In this document: in pieces, positions 18,006 to 26,873 of the stretch
Numbering within the stretch: the first letter of the stretch is position 1
Layout: each line of letters starts with the position of its first letter
DNA from: Clostridium_AW malenominatum
GTDB lineage: Bacteria > Bacillota > Clostridia > Clostridiales > Clostridiaceae
Length of the DNA stretch: 64,000 nucleotides
Assembly (NCBI RefSeq): GCF_039521365.1
Contig: NZ_BAAACF010000001.1
Location: 2,142,934 to 2,206,933 of the forward strand
Direction of reading: 5' to 3'
Notes under the pieces: generated by a model
The model's database searches: none
What the model was told of the DNA's origin: nothing
What the model saw: only the letters and a program-made list of their open reading frames with translations
Made by a program: the position numbers and the translations under genes

Positions 18006-18638
18006 TTATTTCCCATTCTTAAGATAAAATATAGCAATTTGAGTTCTATCCCTTAAGTTAAGTCTTGATAATATATCTGTAATTTTATTTTTCACAGTGC
18101 CTTGGCTTAAAAATACCTTTTCTGATACTTCCTTATTGGAATATCCTTCTGCTATAAGTCTCATTATTTCAATTTCAATTTCTTGAAGGTTATACTTAGA
18201 AAAATCTTTCTTTTCTTCTCTTTTAAGTAGTAAGGGAACTTTTTCTGCTATGCTTGGGTGAATAAGCATATTGCCTTCATTTACTATTTTTACTGCTTTA
18301 ATAACTTCTTCTGGGGGAATATTTTTAAGCAAATACCCTGATGCTCCATTTTTCAATGCCTCTACTATATATTCATCATCATTAAAGGTAGTAAGTATAA
18401 GTACCTTTACCTTTTCATAGGAGCTACATATTTTCTTCGTTCCCAAAACCCCATCACATATAGGCATCCTAATATCCATTAGTATTACGTCCACTGTATT
18501 TCCTTGGCAGAATGTAAAGGCTTCATCTCCATTAGAGCAGGTTCCTATAACTTCAATTTCTTTATCTAAAGATAGTATTATTTTCATACCCTCTCTAACC
18601 ATTATGTCGTCATCTACTACAACTACTTTTATACTCAT
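18006..18638 (-). CDS. NarL/LuxR-type response regulator
   Basis: 210 residues. The receiver domain has VVDDD, the phosphoacceptor Asp in VILMDIRMPICDG, TTF and LLKN; the C-terminal LuxR-type helix-turn-helix reads EIEIMRLIAEGYSNKEVSEKVFLSQGTVKNKITDILSRL. It follows the kinase gene by 15 bp. Likely target: the ABC exporter operon immediately downstream. Confidence 0.93.
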   Translation of the reverse strand: MSIKVVVVDDDIMVREGMKIILSLDKEIEVIGTCSNGDEAFTFCQGNTVDVILMDIRMPICDGVLGTKKICSSYEKVKVLILTTFNDDEYIVEALKNGASGYLLKNIPPEEVIKAVKIVNEGNMLIHPSIAEKVPLLLKREEKKDFSKYNLQEIEIEIMRLIAEGYSNKEVSEKVFLSQGTVKNKITDILSRLNLRDRTQIAIFYLKNGK

Positions 18639-18653
18639 TCTCTTTACCCTCCC

Positions 18654-19772
18654 TTATAATGGAATAATACTCTCTATAACGAAATCTTCTAAATTATATA
18701 ATCTCAATTCACCTTTTACTGATTTTAGTCTCTCTTCCATGGAAGCTAGTCCCATACCTTTTTCAATGCTTGTACATCCAATTCCATCATCACTAATTTT
18801 AAGCCTTACTTTATCCTCTTCAAAGGTAAGATGGATTTTTATGTTCTTAGCCTTTCCATGCTTTACTCCATTAGTTATTCCCTCTTGAGCATTTTTATAA
18901 AGAATTAACTGAACTTCAGAGTTTAAATTTATTACATTTCCTTTAACCATGAAATCTATATTTATTCCAGTATCCATAGTAAACTTTTTAGATAAATTAT
19001 TGATAGCTTCTACTATATTTTCTAACTGAATATTTTTCATATCTTTAACAGTATATCTAAGAATATCTATACTTTCTCTTAAATTTTCTATGGAAGCTTT
19101 TAAAAGTTTCTTTGATTTCTCACTATCTAAATCTAATATGCTTACTCCAGCTTGCATTTGTATAAGCAGTGCTGTGAGCCTATGCCCTATGGTATCATGA
19201 ATTTCTTCTGATATCCTATTTCTCTCTTCTAATTGAGCTACATGTCTTACTCTTTGAGAATAAAGCTCTAGTTGTTTCTTTGTTTTCTCAAGTTCATAGC
19301 TATATCTCCTAACATCATCATAAAGATACTCTAAGGTAGAGCTTTTATCCATTAATTTATTAATATTAAGCATGAGTATTATACATAAGCTGTAAATAAA
19401 TAGATTCATTAAGATGATTTCTACAGAGAAATCTTTTATTAGATAAGATAACACAATAAAAGTAGTTAAGATAATTCCACTGCTATACTTTTTTGAAAAA
19501 CTTACTCCATCTATAAGGGTAATGTATAATAAAAGATATGTAATACCTTTGAATCCATCAAATAAAAAATATATTAAAATAAAATCCACTACAACGGATA
19601 ATAGAAATAATTTTTCTTTAAAATAAATTATTCTAAACTGCATGTTAAATAAACATAGTAAGATAAGTATAATAAAATATGGTATCCTACCCTCTTCTAA
19701 TGTAGATACAGCATAGATTATATTTAAAAATATAATTATAAACTTAACTATATATGTATTTCGTTTATCCAT
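18654..19772 (-). CDS. DesK/LiaS-type membrane histidine kinase
   Basis: 372 residues. The N-terminal 130 residues form about five membrane helices, then a coiled-coil segment (ELEKTKKQLELYSQRVRHVAQLEERNRI). The HisKA_3 phosphorylation site is EEIHDTIGHRLTALLIQMQ and the ATPase domain has NAQEGITNGVKHG and ISDDGIGC. Kinases with this multi-helix sensor often detect membrane stress. It is first in the kinase-regulator operon upstream of the exporter. Confidence 0.9.
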   Translation of the reverse strand: MDKRNTYIVKFIIIFLNIIYAVSTLEEGRIPYFIILILLCLFNMQFRIIYFKEKLFLLSVVVDFILIYFLFDGFKGITYLLLYITLIDGVSFSKKYSSGIILTTFIVLSYLIKDFSVEIILMNLFIYSLCIILMLNINKLMDKSSTLEYLYDDVRRYSYELEKTKKQLELYSQRVRHVAQLEERNRISEEIHDTIGHRLTALLIQMQAGVSILDLDSEKSKKLLKASIENLRESIDILRYTVKDMKNIQLENIVEAINNLSKKFTMDTGINIDFMVKGNVINLNSEVQLILYKNAQEGITNGVKHGKAKNIKIHLTFEEDKVRLKISDDGIGCTSIEKGMGLASMEERLKSVKGELRLYNLEDFVIESIIPL

Positions 19773-19871
19773 TTGTAACTCCCTAAATTTGTTATTATAT
19801 ATAATTATATCTTATTTACCTCTAATGGTTAACATGCAAATAATCCTTTATTATTTATTAAAATTTTAATT

Positions 19872-19897
19872 AGGGGAAGTCAAAAATGACTTCCCCT
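19872..19897. terminator. Intrinsic terminator
   Basis: AGGGGAAGTCA and TGACTTCCCCT pair around an AAAA loop, with A/T runs on each side. It lies between the kinase promoter region and the small gene at 19955. Confidence 0.75.
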
Positions 19898-19954
19898 AAA
19901 AAATATAATATTATCAGCACTTTTTCTCTATACTTTTATTATGTATAAAATCAT

Positions 19955-20296
19955 TTATTCCAGTATATCGATTATCCATTTTCCACAGTCTACACATTTA
20001 TATATTCTAATAACAAATAAATCTAAACTTTGTCCTCCATACATCTCTTTAAACTGTTCAGCCTCAGATTTTAACACAAACTCATCATCCTTTGTAATGA
20101 ATCCTTGTATTTCTGAAAAATAATTCATCTTTGTTTTATCACAACAATCATTTATATCAACACATTGTATTTCTGATATTTCTAAATCCCCTTGTAATTC
20201 TTGAATTATTGGAAGAATATCTTCCACTTCATTAATATTATCTTGATAATCCTTTTCAGAAAATTTAACTCCTTGAATTTCAAATAATATGTCCAT
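19955..20296 (-). CDS. Uncharacterised 113-residue protein
   Basis: An acidic soluble protein not recognised. It contains ten-residue stretches rich in Glu and Asp, a CCDK motif in the middle and a C-terminal CVDCGKW that resembles half a zinc knuckle, so metal binding is possible. A ribosome binding site (GAGGAGAGGAAG) precedes the ATG. It appears to be a single-gene unit. Confidence 0.6.
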   Translation of the reverse strand: MDILFEIQGVKFSEKDYQDNINEVEDILPIIQELQGDLEISEIQCVDINDCCDKTKMNYFSEIQGFITKDDEFVLKSEAEQFKEMYGGQSLDLFVIRIYKCVDCGKWIIDILE

Positions 20297-20353
20297 TATC
20301 TTTACTTCCTCTCCTCTAATATTATTAACTCTTTAAAAGTATACTATATAAAT

Positions 20354-20776
20354 TTATTCAGTAAAACCCTTCATCTGCATTTTTTCCCCATCACGAAATA
20401 ATGCCATCCCTGTTTTCATTTTTCTAAAGTTTAACTTTTCATAAAAAATTTCTTTGCCAGGAGAGGCATATAATATAAAGTTACATTGAGGAATACATTT
20501 TAAAATACTCTGAATAATCGTTGCACCTACCTTTTTCCCTTGGTACTCGGGAAGTACTGCTATATCATAAATTGCAGCTTGATAAACTCCATCGGAAATC
20601 GCACGGCCAAATCCAATTAATTTATCATCATCAAAAGCAAATACAACAGTATGACTATTTTCAAAAGCCTTCTTATGTGCTTCACCTTCCAAATAAGACA
20701 TTCCAACCTTTTTTAATATTTTAGGGACACAATTCCAATCTACATTTAAACAATTGTATTGAATTTTTAGATTCAT
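20354..20776 (-). CDS. GNAT-family N-acetyltransferase
   Basis: 140 residues with the GNAT fold pattern: HTVVFAFDDDKLIGFGRAISDG, the acetyl-CoA-binding strand and loop AAIYDIAVLPEYQGKKVGATII, and C-terminal YASPGKEIFYEKLNFRKMKTGMALF. The substrate is unknown. AAAGGTGAGAAAAG precedes the ATG. Confidence 0.88.
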   Translation of the reverse strand: MNLKIQYNCLNVDWNCVPKILKKVGMSYLEGEAHKKAFENSHTVVFAFDDDKLIGFGRAISDGVYQAAIYDIAVLPEYQGKKVGATIIQSILKCIPQCNFILYASPGKEIFYEKLNFRKMKTGMALFRDGEKMQMKGFTE

Positions 20777-21006
20777 CTTTTCTCACCTTTACCCTTTTAA
20801 TTTAATCCTATAAAGTATAGTATAGTCTATTACCTTAGGTAAGGTACAACTACTATTTCTGTAGATTTAATAAAATAGCCACCTTCTTAGAAAAATTTTA
20901 TCTTCATAATCTTTTAAAAATAATGATTTTTCTGCAAAAATATGATAATATAAGTATAACCATTGTCTACAATCATCGACCAAATATGATTATTGGAGGA
21001 CAAGCC

Positions 21007-21765
21007 TTGAAAAAGAGTGTTAAACAATTTTTATTAATATCCTTTGCCATAAGCTACCCATGTTTTGGTGTAATAGTTTACTCTAGGACTGCATTCGGCG
21101 ATATATTTAATAATCCTTTTTATCTCTGTCTTTTTATTCTTGGATGCCTAGGGCCGTTCATTTCATCATTTATTGCACATGTTTTAAATAAAGAAGAGCT
21201 AGGTGGAATAGAAGGATTTAAAGGTAAGTTAAAAATATTTAAAAGCACCAAAGCCATTATTTTAATACCACTATTTCTAATTACACATTATGGTTTTGCT
21301 ATGCTTTTGAAAAGTGTATATAAATATGGAGATATTATGGACTTTTTCCGCTATCTTCCTCTAATGGTAGTGATATTAGGCTCTCAAGAAATTGGTTGGA
21401 GGGGAATAGTACAGCCAGCATTTGAAGAAAAAAAGGGATTTGGCAAATCCTCTATTACAACAGGACTTTTTTGGGCATTGTGGTTTTTACCACTTATCTA
21501 TATACCAAAATTTATTATACTACCACAGTTTTATGCACAATTCGCAGCATATTTAGTGGGAATAGGTATATTACTTACCACTCTTTATAAATCAAGTGGA
21601 AGCATTATGTACTGTGTAATACTATCTAGCCTTCTCTTTGCATTATCTCCAGTTATCATCTTAAAACAGAGCTTCATGCTTGTTGGTATAGCTTTGGTTG
21701 ATGCAATAGTTGCACATAAATTTAAGGACAAAGTCTTCACTTCAGCTAAGAGTATAAAAATATAA
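21007..21765 (+). CDS. CPBP-type intramembrane protein with altered catalytic motifs
   Basis: About 252 residues, seven or eight membrane helices. The region GSQEIGWRGIVQPAFEE aligns with CPBP motif 1 (usually EExxxR) and LFWALWFLPLIY with motif 2 (usually WxxxHxP). Here the first Glu is Gln and the His is Phe, so CAAX-protease-type activity is doubtful. The start is TTG 21007, 6 nt after TGGAGGA; frames upstream are open but have no ribosome binding site. Relatives often act in bacteriocin immunity; no bacteriocin gene is seen here. Confidence 0.72.
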   Translation: MKKSVKQFLLISFAISYPCFGVIVYSRTAFGDIFNNPFYLCLFILGCLGPFISSFIAHVLNKEELGGIEGFKGKLKIFKSTKAIILIPLFLITHYGFAMLLKSVYKYGDIMDFFRYLPLMVVILGSQEIGWRGIVQPAFEEKKGFGKSSITTGLFWALWFLPLIYIPKFIILPQFYAQFAAYLVGIGILLTTLYKSSGSIMYCVILSSLLFALSPVIILKQSFMLVGIALVDAIVAHKFKDKVFTSAKSIKI

Positions 21766-21802
21766 ATGGACTATAGACTTTATTAATACAATTTCCCATA
21801 TA

Positions 21803-21848
21803 AAAATGCACTTAGTAACTAATTTATATTAATTACTAAGTGCATTTT
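21803..21848. terminator. Bidirectional terminator
   Basis: Perfect 16-bp arms AAAATGCACTTAGTAA and TTACTAAGTGCATTTT with a 14-nt AT loop, between converging genes. Confidence 0.85.
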
Positions 21849-21872
21849 GGATTTTCTAGATAGTAGTTTAGT

Positions 21873-22556
21873 TTAATCATAACAATCATCTTCTTCGAGT
21901 TTCTTTTCTCTTTGTTCAAGTATTTTCTTAAAGATCTCTTCAGCACCTTTATAATGCTCCTCAGTAAGTGTCATTACCAATTTATAGTCCTTTTTTCTGA
22001 ATGCTTCTACCATTTTCTTATGCATCTTAATACTATCTTCCTGAATCTTAAACGTCCTAGGCTCATAATAATTCCTAACAAGCATTTCATGAAGAACATT
22101 ATATTCTTTAAAAAGCTTTTTTAATCTGCTATTTTTAGAATAATTAATAAATGTCTTATGAAATTTATAATCATAATCATAGAATTCGTCAGTTCCTATA
22201 TACTTCTCCTGGAGTAATAAATACTTTTCTAAATGCTTACATACTTCTTCAGTGTCAGATTTCTCAAAAGACAATTTTACACCGGTGTTAATTACATATA
22301 GAAGTATCTCATTAACCTCAAGAAAAAAGTCGTAATCAAAATCAACCACTGTTGCTCCAGATTTATCGATGGATGTGACAAGTCCATCTTGATTTAGACG
22401 GTTAATAGCATCTCGAATAGGAGATGAACTAACTCCAAATCTTTGTTGCAATGTCCTATTTACAAGCTTTGAACCAAAGGGAATCTCTCTTTTTAATATT
22501 TCTATTTTTAATACATCATAAATTTGATCACTTAAAGTTTTTTTATTAATTAACAC
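21873..22556 (-). CDS. GntR-family regulator (FCD subfamily)
   Basis: 227 residues. The winged helix reads LSDQIYDVLKIEILKREIPFGSKLVNRTLQQRFGVSSSPIRDAINRLNQDGLV; the all-helical FCD effector domain has DYDYKFHKTFINYSKN and MHKKMVEAFRKKD. FCD regulators typically sense small carboxylates or amino acids. The start is GTG 22556 with AGGAGT upstream. Downstream of the transporter and tyrosine phenol-lyase genes on the same strand, it is the likely local regulator, with the palindrome at 25614-25633 as candidate operator. Confidence 0.88.
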   Translation of the reverse strand: MLINKKTLSDQIYDVLKIEILKREIPFGSKLVNRTLQQRFGVSSSPIRDAINRLNQDGLVTSIDKSGATVVDFDYDFFLEVNEILLYVINTGVKLSFEKSDTEEVCKHLEKYLLLQEKYIGTDEFYDYDYKFHKTFINYSKNSRLKKLFKEYNVLHEMLVRNYYEPRTFKIQEDSIKMHKKMVEAFRKKDYKLVMTLTEEHYKGAEEIFKKILEQREKKLEEDDCYD

Positions 22557-22637
22557 GCCACTACTCCTGTTTTCTTATTAAGTAAAATAAATTAATTTGA
22601 TATATTATATCATTAATCTTTTATTATGTAAATAAAA

Positions 22638-22660
22638 GAGGCGGAGTACCGCTCCACCTC
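22638..22660 (-). terminator. Terminator after the NSS transporter gene
   Basis: On the minus strand GAGGTGGAGC and its near complement GCCTC/ACTCC form a GC-rich hairpin followed by TTTTATTT. It separates the transporter from the GntR gene. Confidence 0.75.
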
Positions 22661-22694
22661 AACCTTTTTTTAATTTAATGCTAATTTATTAATT

Positions 22695-24035
22695 TTAGAA
22701 TGCTACTTTCATAAAGAGAGCAACTAAGCATAATATTGTAGCAAATGGTACGTAAACAAATTTACCCAAGTTATACCATAAGTCCCCTTGTTTCTTTTTA
22801 GCTCCTAAGTTGATTTCATTAAGTAAGTCTTCTTTCTTCATTATCCAGAACCAAGATATAGCACCTAATGTTGCTCCTATTGGAATAATGTATATAGATA
22901 CAATATCCATCCATGGTCCCCATTTGAATATAGGTTCCATATTAACGCCTATACCAAAGCAAACTATACAAAGTAATACTAGCATAGGAACACGTTTTAA
23001 TTTAGGGAACTTGTACATTAATGACTCTCCAACTACTTCAAACATGTTTTGTAAAGAAGATACTCCACCAAATACTACTGCTGTGAATAGTATTATTGCA
23101 AATAACCTACCCATTGGTATATTTTGCAGTATTTTAGGTAAAGTTACAAACAGAAGTCCCGGTCCCCCAGCAACGTCTACATTGTATGCGAAACAAGCAG
23201 GTATGATAACTAATGCTGCTACCATTGCTGCAATTGTATCAAATATGGCAGTATTTTTTGCTCCGTCCACTATATCTTCACCATCTGATAAATATGCACC
23301 GTATACAATCATTCCACTACCAGTTACAGATAGTGAGAAGAATGCTTGACCCATAGCCCAAATCCAAACCATCGGATCTTTTAGTGCTTCCCATCTAGGC
23401 GTAAACATAAATTTATACCCTTCTGCTGCTCCTGGTAAAAAAGCTACACGAATAGCAAGAATTACAAATAGTATAAAGAACAATGGCATCATAACTTTGT
23501 TAGTCTTTTCAATACTGTCTGCACCAAGAGTTAATGTTAGTAGTGTTCCAACAACAACTATTAAGTGATATGGAACAACTGAATAATCTGTCATAGCGAA
23601 GGATTCAAACCATGGACCTGGATCCACAGTCATAAGACTACCTGTAACAGATTGAGTCCATCCTTTAAGTACGTATGAAATAATTGCTGCATAACCTATT
23701 GCTATACACATAGATCCTGCAAGTGGAAGCCATCCTACAACCTTACCAATTCCCTCTTTTCCACCTGATTTCCAAGCATTTTCATAAGCACCAAGGGTAC
23801 CTGTCTTAGCCCTACGACCAATTGCATATTCTGCAGATAGCCCTACGTAGCTAAAAATCACTGTGAATATAAGATAAGCTACTAAGAATGCCCCTCCACC
23901 GTTGCTTCCTAGCTTATAGGGGAAACCCCAAACGTTAGCCATACCTACAGCGGAGCCTACACATGCTAGTATAAATCCCCACTTTGATGCAAATTTAGCA
24001 GTTTTTTCAGTACCTTGATTAACTTGAGTTTGCAT
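22695..24035 (-). CDS. Neurotransmitter:sodium symporter family amino acid transporter
   Basis: About 446 residues, 11-12 membrane helices. Helix 1 carries the substrate/sodium site GFILACVGSAVGMANVWGFPYKLGSNGGGAFL, diagnostic of the NSS (LeuT/TnaT/Tyt1) family. I chose ATG 24035, which follows GGGGAGG by 6-7 nt; ATG 24050 overlaps that site. It lies 130 bp downstream of tyrosine phenol-lyase on the same strand, so sodium-driven import of tyrosine (or tryptophan) is likely. Confidence 0.92.
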   Translation of the reverse strand: MQTQVNQGTEKTAKFASKWGFILACVGSAVGMANVWGFPYKLGSNGGGAFLVAYLIFTVIFSYVGLSAEYAIGRRAKTGTLGAYENAWKSGGKEGIGKVVGWLPLAGSMCIAIGYAAIISYVLKGWTQSVTGSLMTVDPGPWFESFAMTDYSVVPYHLIVVVGTLLTLTLGADSIEKTNKVMMPLFFILFVILAIRVAFLPGAAEGYKFMFTPRWEALKDPMVWIWAMGQAFFSLSVTGSGMIVYGAYLSDGEDIVDGAKNTAIFDTIAAMVAALVIIPACFAYNVDVAGGPGLLFVTLPKILQNIPMGRLFAIILFTAVVFGGVSSLQNMFEVVGESLMYKFPKLKRVPMLVLLCIVCFGIGVNMEPIFKWGPWMDIVSIYIIPIGATLGAISWFWIMKKEDLLNEINLGAKKKQGDLWYNLGKFVYVPFATILCLVALFMKVAF

Positions 24036-24117
24036 ACATTTCCTCCCCATTTTTCACCCTATAATAGGAGTCATTATAAGGTAATATTTTGACTTAACTA
24101 TTTGTATTGTATTTATA

Positions 24118-24154
24118 CGCTATATTATCAGGCATTATGCCCGATAATATAGCG
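24118..24154 (-). terminator. Hairpin between tyrosine phenol-lyase and its transporter
   Basis: CGCTATATTATC pairs with GATAATATAGCG, with a smaller GGC/GCC stem inside. The downstream tract on the minus strand (TATAAATACAATAC) is a poor terminator tail, so it may be a partial terminator or an RNA-processing hairpin that sets unequal expression of the two genes. Confidence 0.5.
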
Positions 24155-24168
24155 TAATAAACTTTTAA

Positions 24169-25560
24169 TTAGTCTGCAAAATCAAATTTTGCAGTAAAGA
24201 ATCTTAATTGTTTAGGCTCATAAACAAATTTAAGTGGTCTTATATCTTTATTATGTTTATATAGATGGATAACTGATTCAGCTACAACATCCATATGCTT
24301 GTAAGTGTAAACTCTTCTTGGAATAGTAAGTCTTACTGTTTCTAATTTTGGTTTATGGTTTTCCCCTGTTTTAACATCTCTACCTGCGGAAACTATACCA
24401 CGTTCCATTGATCTAACACCGGAGTCAATGTAAAGTGAAGCAGCTAATGATTGAGCTGGGTATTGTTCTTGAGTTAGATGTGGACAGAATCTTCTTGCGT
24501 CTAGGAATACAGCGTGTCCACCAACTGGTTCAACTATTGGAACTCCTGCTTCTAATAATCTATCTGCAAGATATCTAACTTGTTTAATTCTATGCTCTAT
24601 ATATTCAAACTGCATTGCTTCTCTAAATCCAATTGCTATGGCTTGCATGTCACGACCAGTCATACCTCCATAGGATGGCATACCTTCGTAAACAACAACT
24701 ATTTCTTTAGCTCTTCCAAATAAGTCTTCATCATTAATAGCTAAGAATCCACCGATATTTACGATACCGTCTTTTTTACCTGACATAGTAGCACCGTCAG
24801 AGTAGCTGAACATTTCATGTACTATATCTTTAATTGAAACATTTTCATATCCTTCTTCTTGTTCTTTAATGAAATATGCGTTTTCAACACATCTAGTAGC
24901 ATCATAGAATACTTTAATTCCGTGTTTTGCTGTAAGTTCTCTAACTGCTTTCATATTAGCCATGGAAACTGGTTGTCCACCCGCTAGGTTTACAGTAACA
25001 GCAAGACATACATAAGCTATGTTTTCTGCGCCTTTTTCATTTATTAATTTTTCAAGTTTATTTACGTCAATATTGCCTTTAAAAGGAACGTTTAAACCTG
25101 CATCGTGAGCTTCATCTCTAACAATATCTACGAAAGTAGCTCCATTTTTTTCTTGATGGTATCTAGTAGTTGTAAAGTACATATTTCCAGCTACATATTG
25201 TCCTGGTTTAATAGCTATAGTTGAAAGAATATTTTCTGCTCCACGTCCTTGGTGAGTAGGCACAACGTGTTTAAATCCAAATAATTCTTTTATAGTTGCT
25301 TCTAGGAATATCCAGTTCTTACTTCCTGCGTAAGCTTCGTCTCCAATCATCATTCCTGCCCATTGAGCATCACTCATAGCGTTAGTTCCTGAGTCAGTAA
25401 GTAAATCAATATATACATCCTCTGATTTTAAGTTAAATGTGTTATATCCAGCCTCTCTCATAGCGATTTCACGTTCTTCTCTAGAAATCATCTTAACTGG
25501 TTCCACACTCTTAATTTTAAAAGGTTCTGCTGGGTACTTGCTTAAATTCATGTAATCCAT
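24169..25560 (-). CDS. tpl: Tyrosine phenol-lyase
   Basis: 463 residues, full length. It closely follows the known beta-elimination enzymes: YPAEPFKIKSVEPVKMI at the start, LLTDSGTNAMSDAQWAGMM, PTHQGRGAEN, GNMYFTTTRYHQEKNG, FYDATRCVENAYFI and the PLP-binding Lys in SYSDGATMSGKKDG; the C-terminus FIYEPKQLRFFTA-like run is nearly that of Citrobacter TPL. The enzyme splits L-tyrosine to phenol, pyruvate and ammonia. Tryptophanase is the closest alternative, but MTGRDMQAIAIGFREAM and the C-terminus favour TPL. AAGGAGG lies 9 nt before the ATG. Confidence 0.93.
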   Translation of the reverse strand: MDYMNLSKYPAEPFKIKSVEPVKMISREEREIAMREAGYNTFNLKSEDVYIDLLTDSGTNAMSDAQWAGMMIGDEAYAGSKNWIFLEATIKELFGFKHVVPTHQGRGAENILSTIAIKPGQYVAGNMYFTTTRYHQEKNGATFVDIVRDEAHDAGLNVPFKGNIDVNKLEKLINEKGAENIAYVCLAVTVNLAGGQPVSMANMKAVRELTAKHGIKVFYDATRCVENAYFIKEQEEGYENVSIKDIVHEMFSYSDGATMSGKKDGIVNIGGFLAINDEDLFGRAKEIVVVYEGMPSYGGMTGRDMQAIAIGFREAMQFEYIEHRIKQVRYLADRLLEAGVPIVEPVGGHAVFLDARRFCPHLTQEQYPAQSLAASLYIDSGVRSMERGIVSAGRDVKTGENHKPKLETVRLTIPRRVYTYKHMDVVAESVIHLYKHNKDIRPLKFVYEPKQLRFFTAKFDFAD

Positions 25561-25613
25561 AATAAAAATCCTCCTTGAATATAATATATTATTTATTATT
25601 TATTATTTATGTT

Positions 25614-25633
25614 ATGTATGATGCATCATACAT
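25614..25633. promoter_or_regulatory. Perfect 20-bp palindrome, candidate operator of tpl
   Basis: ATGTATGATGCATCATACAT reads identically on both strands and lies about 55 bp upstream of the tpl start codon. Short perfect palindromes with GTAT/ATAC arms are typical of GntR-FCD operators, and such a regulator is encoded at 21873-22556. Binding is inferred. Confidence 0.6.
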
Positions 25634-25829
25634 CATCGACCACCTTTATTGTACAATGGAAAATATCGGATGTCAATATGAAAACGTTATTTTTTCTGAC
25701 TATTTACATTCTTTTTATTATTTGTATTGTTTAGATAAATCATCAACCTGTTAATATATTACCTTTAAGATTTCTTCTCCGTTCATTTTGAATGCATCTC
25801 GCCTTGTGTAGAGCTTATAATTAAAATAA

Positions 25830-25867
25830 GGAGCATATACATTCCTTTATAGGTATATGTATGCTCC
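25830..25867. terminator. Terminator downstream of the isomerase gene
   Basis: GGAGCATATACAT and ATATGTATGCTCC form a 12-13-bp stem with T-rich tails on both strands. Confidence 0.8.
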
Positions 25868-25884
25868 CTTTTAAATTTATAATT

Positions 25885-26838
25885 TTATCTACAATATTTA
25901 TCTCTTAAAGCTAGTACATGTTTCACAGATTTTTTAACTTCTTCATCTTGATATATAATCATCATGTCTATTAATTCTTCTGGAGGATAGTAATATTCAC
26001 TAGGTTTAATAACCTCTTCATTAAGTGGTGGTTTCTCCACTTTAAATGCCCCTTTACCTAACTCAAAAACTCCACCTACGCCCTTTTCTCTTTTAAATGT
26101 AGCAGTATAAGGATGACACATTTCAATATTTATCCTTGTTAGAGTTGTATTTTCTACTAATATTCTAAAACATTCGTCTGTATCAATATTACCTTCCCCT
26201 ATAGCGGTACCACAAACTCTATATGAGTCATCTACTTTTACAATAACATGATCTTTAAAATGTGTTGTAAAAGTATAGGGGGCAAGTTTTTCGACTGTTA
26301 CAATTGGCTCTTCCCAAACCATCATACCATTTCCAATGTCTGTAGTAATTCCTACCCATGGGCTTCCTATTTTCTTTACTATATCTATCATTTCTTCTGC
26401 TGTTTCATACTCATGATTTTCTAAAGCAAGTTTAATTCTGTATTTTTTAAGTAGAGGTAGTACTTCTTTAATATTTTCCGGAGCTTTTTCAATCTCATCT
26501 TTAAGGTTTCCACCACAGCTAACATAAGTTCTAATCACGTCTGCACCTAATTTATGCGCAACCTCTATAACTTTTTTTAATTTACTAGGCTCTGTGCCCC
26601 TAGCATCAATTTCAACAAACAATCCATATTTCTCTATTTCTTTTCTCACCTTAGCTAGATGTACAGGATCATTTGAGCCAAGAGTTCCCCATTCTGGATC
26701 TAAGTTTTTATCTTTTATTATATTTATTTGTACTCCATCTAATCCAAGTTCTGAAGTCTTTTTTATGAAATCAAATATATTCATACGGTTATTTTGAAAA
26801 TGCAGATGATAGCTCTCTGTTTCCAAACCAATTTTCAT
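25885..26838 (-). CDS. TIM-barrel sugar phosphate isomerase/epimerase family protein
   Basis: 317 residues of the AP-endonuclease-2/xylose-isomerase-like fold. Metal ligands expected in the family are visible: Glu in KLALENHEYE, Asp in GITTDIGNG, His in FTTHFKDH and Glu in INIEMCHPY. The substrate is unknown. It lies 35 bp downstream of an MFS carrier gene and probably shares its transcript, suggesting uptake then isomerisation of a sugar-like or polyol compound. AGGAGGAAATGTT precedes the ATG. Confidence 0.85.
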   Translation of the reverse strand: MKIGLETESYHLHFQNNRMNIFDFIKKTSELGLDGVQINIIKDKNLDPEWGTLGSNDPVHLAKVRKEIEKYGLFVEIDARGTEPSKLKKVIEVAHKLGADVIRTYVSCGGNLKDEIEKAPENIKEVLPLLKKYRIKLALENHEYETAEEMIDIVKKIGSPWVGITTDIGNGMMVWEEPIVTVEKLAPYTFTTHFKDHVIVKVDDSYRVCGTAIGEGNIDTDECFRILVENTTLTRINIEMCHPYTATFKREKGVGGVFELGKGAFKVEKPPLNEEVIKPSEYYYPPEELIDMMIIYQDEEVKKSVKHVLALRDKYCR

Positions 26839-26873
26839 AACATTTCCTCCTTCAGTTAATATCTGAAAACTTA

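Larger units (their letters stand above)
25561..25884. promoter_or_regulatory. tpl upstream region
   Basis: A 324-bp interval without a gene. It holds the tpl leader, the 20-bp palindrome at 25614-25633, AT-rich DNA to about 25800 and the terminator of the next upstream gene at 25830-25867. I see no T-box or other riboswitch signature. Confidence 0.55.

Noticed and set aside
25561..25830. Possible tyrosine T-box leader for tpl
   Set aside because: I looked for the conserved GGTGGAACCGCG-like box and antiterminator in the minus-strand leader and found none.
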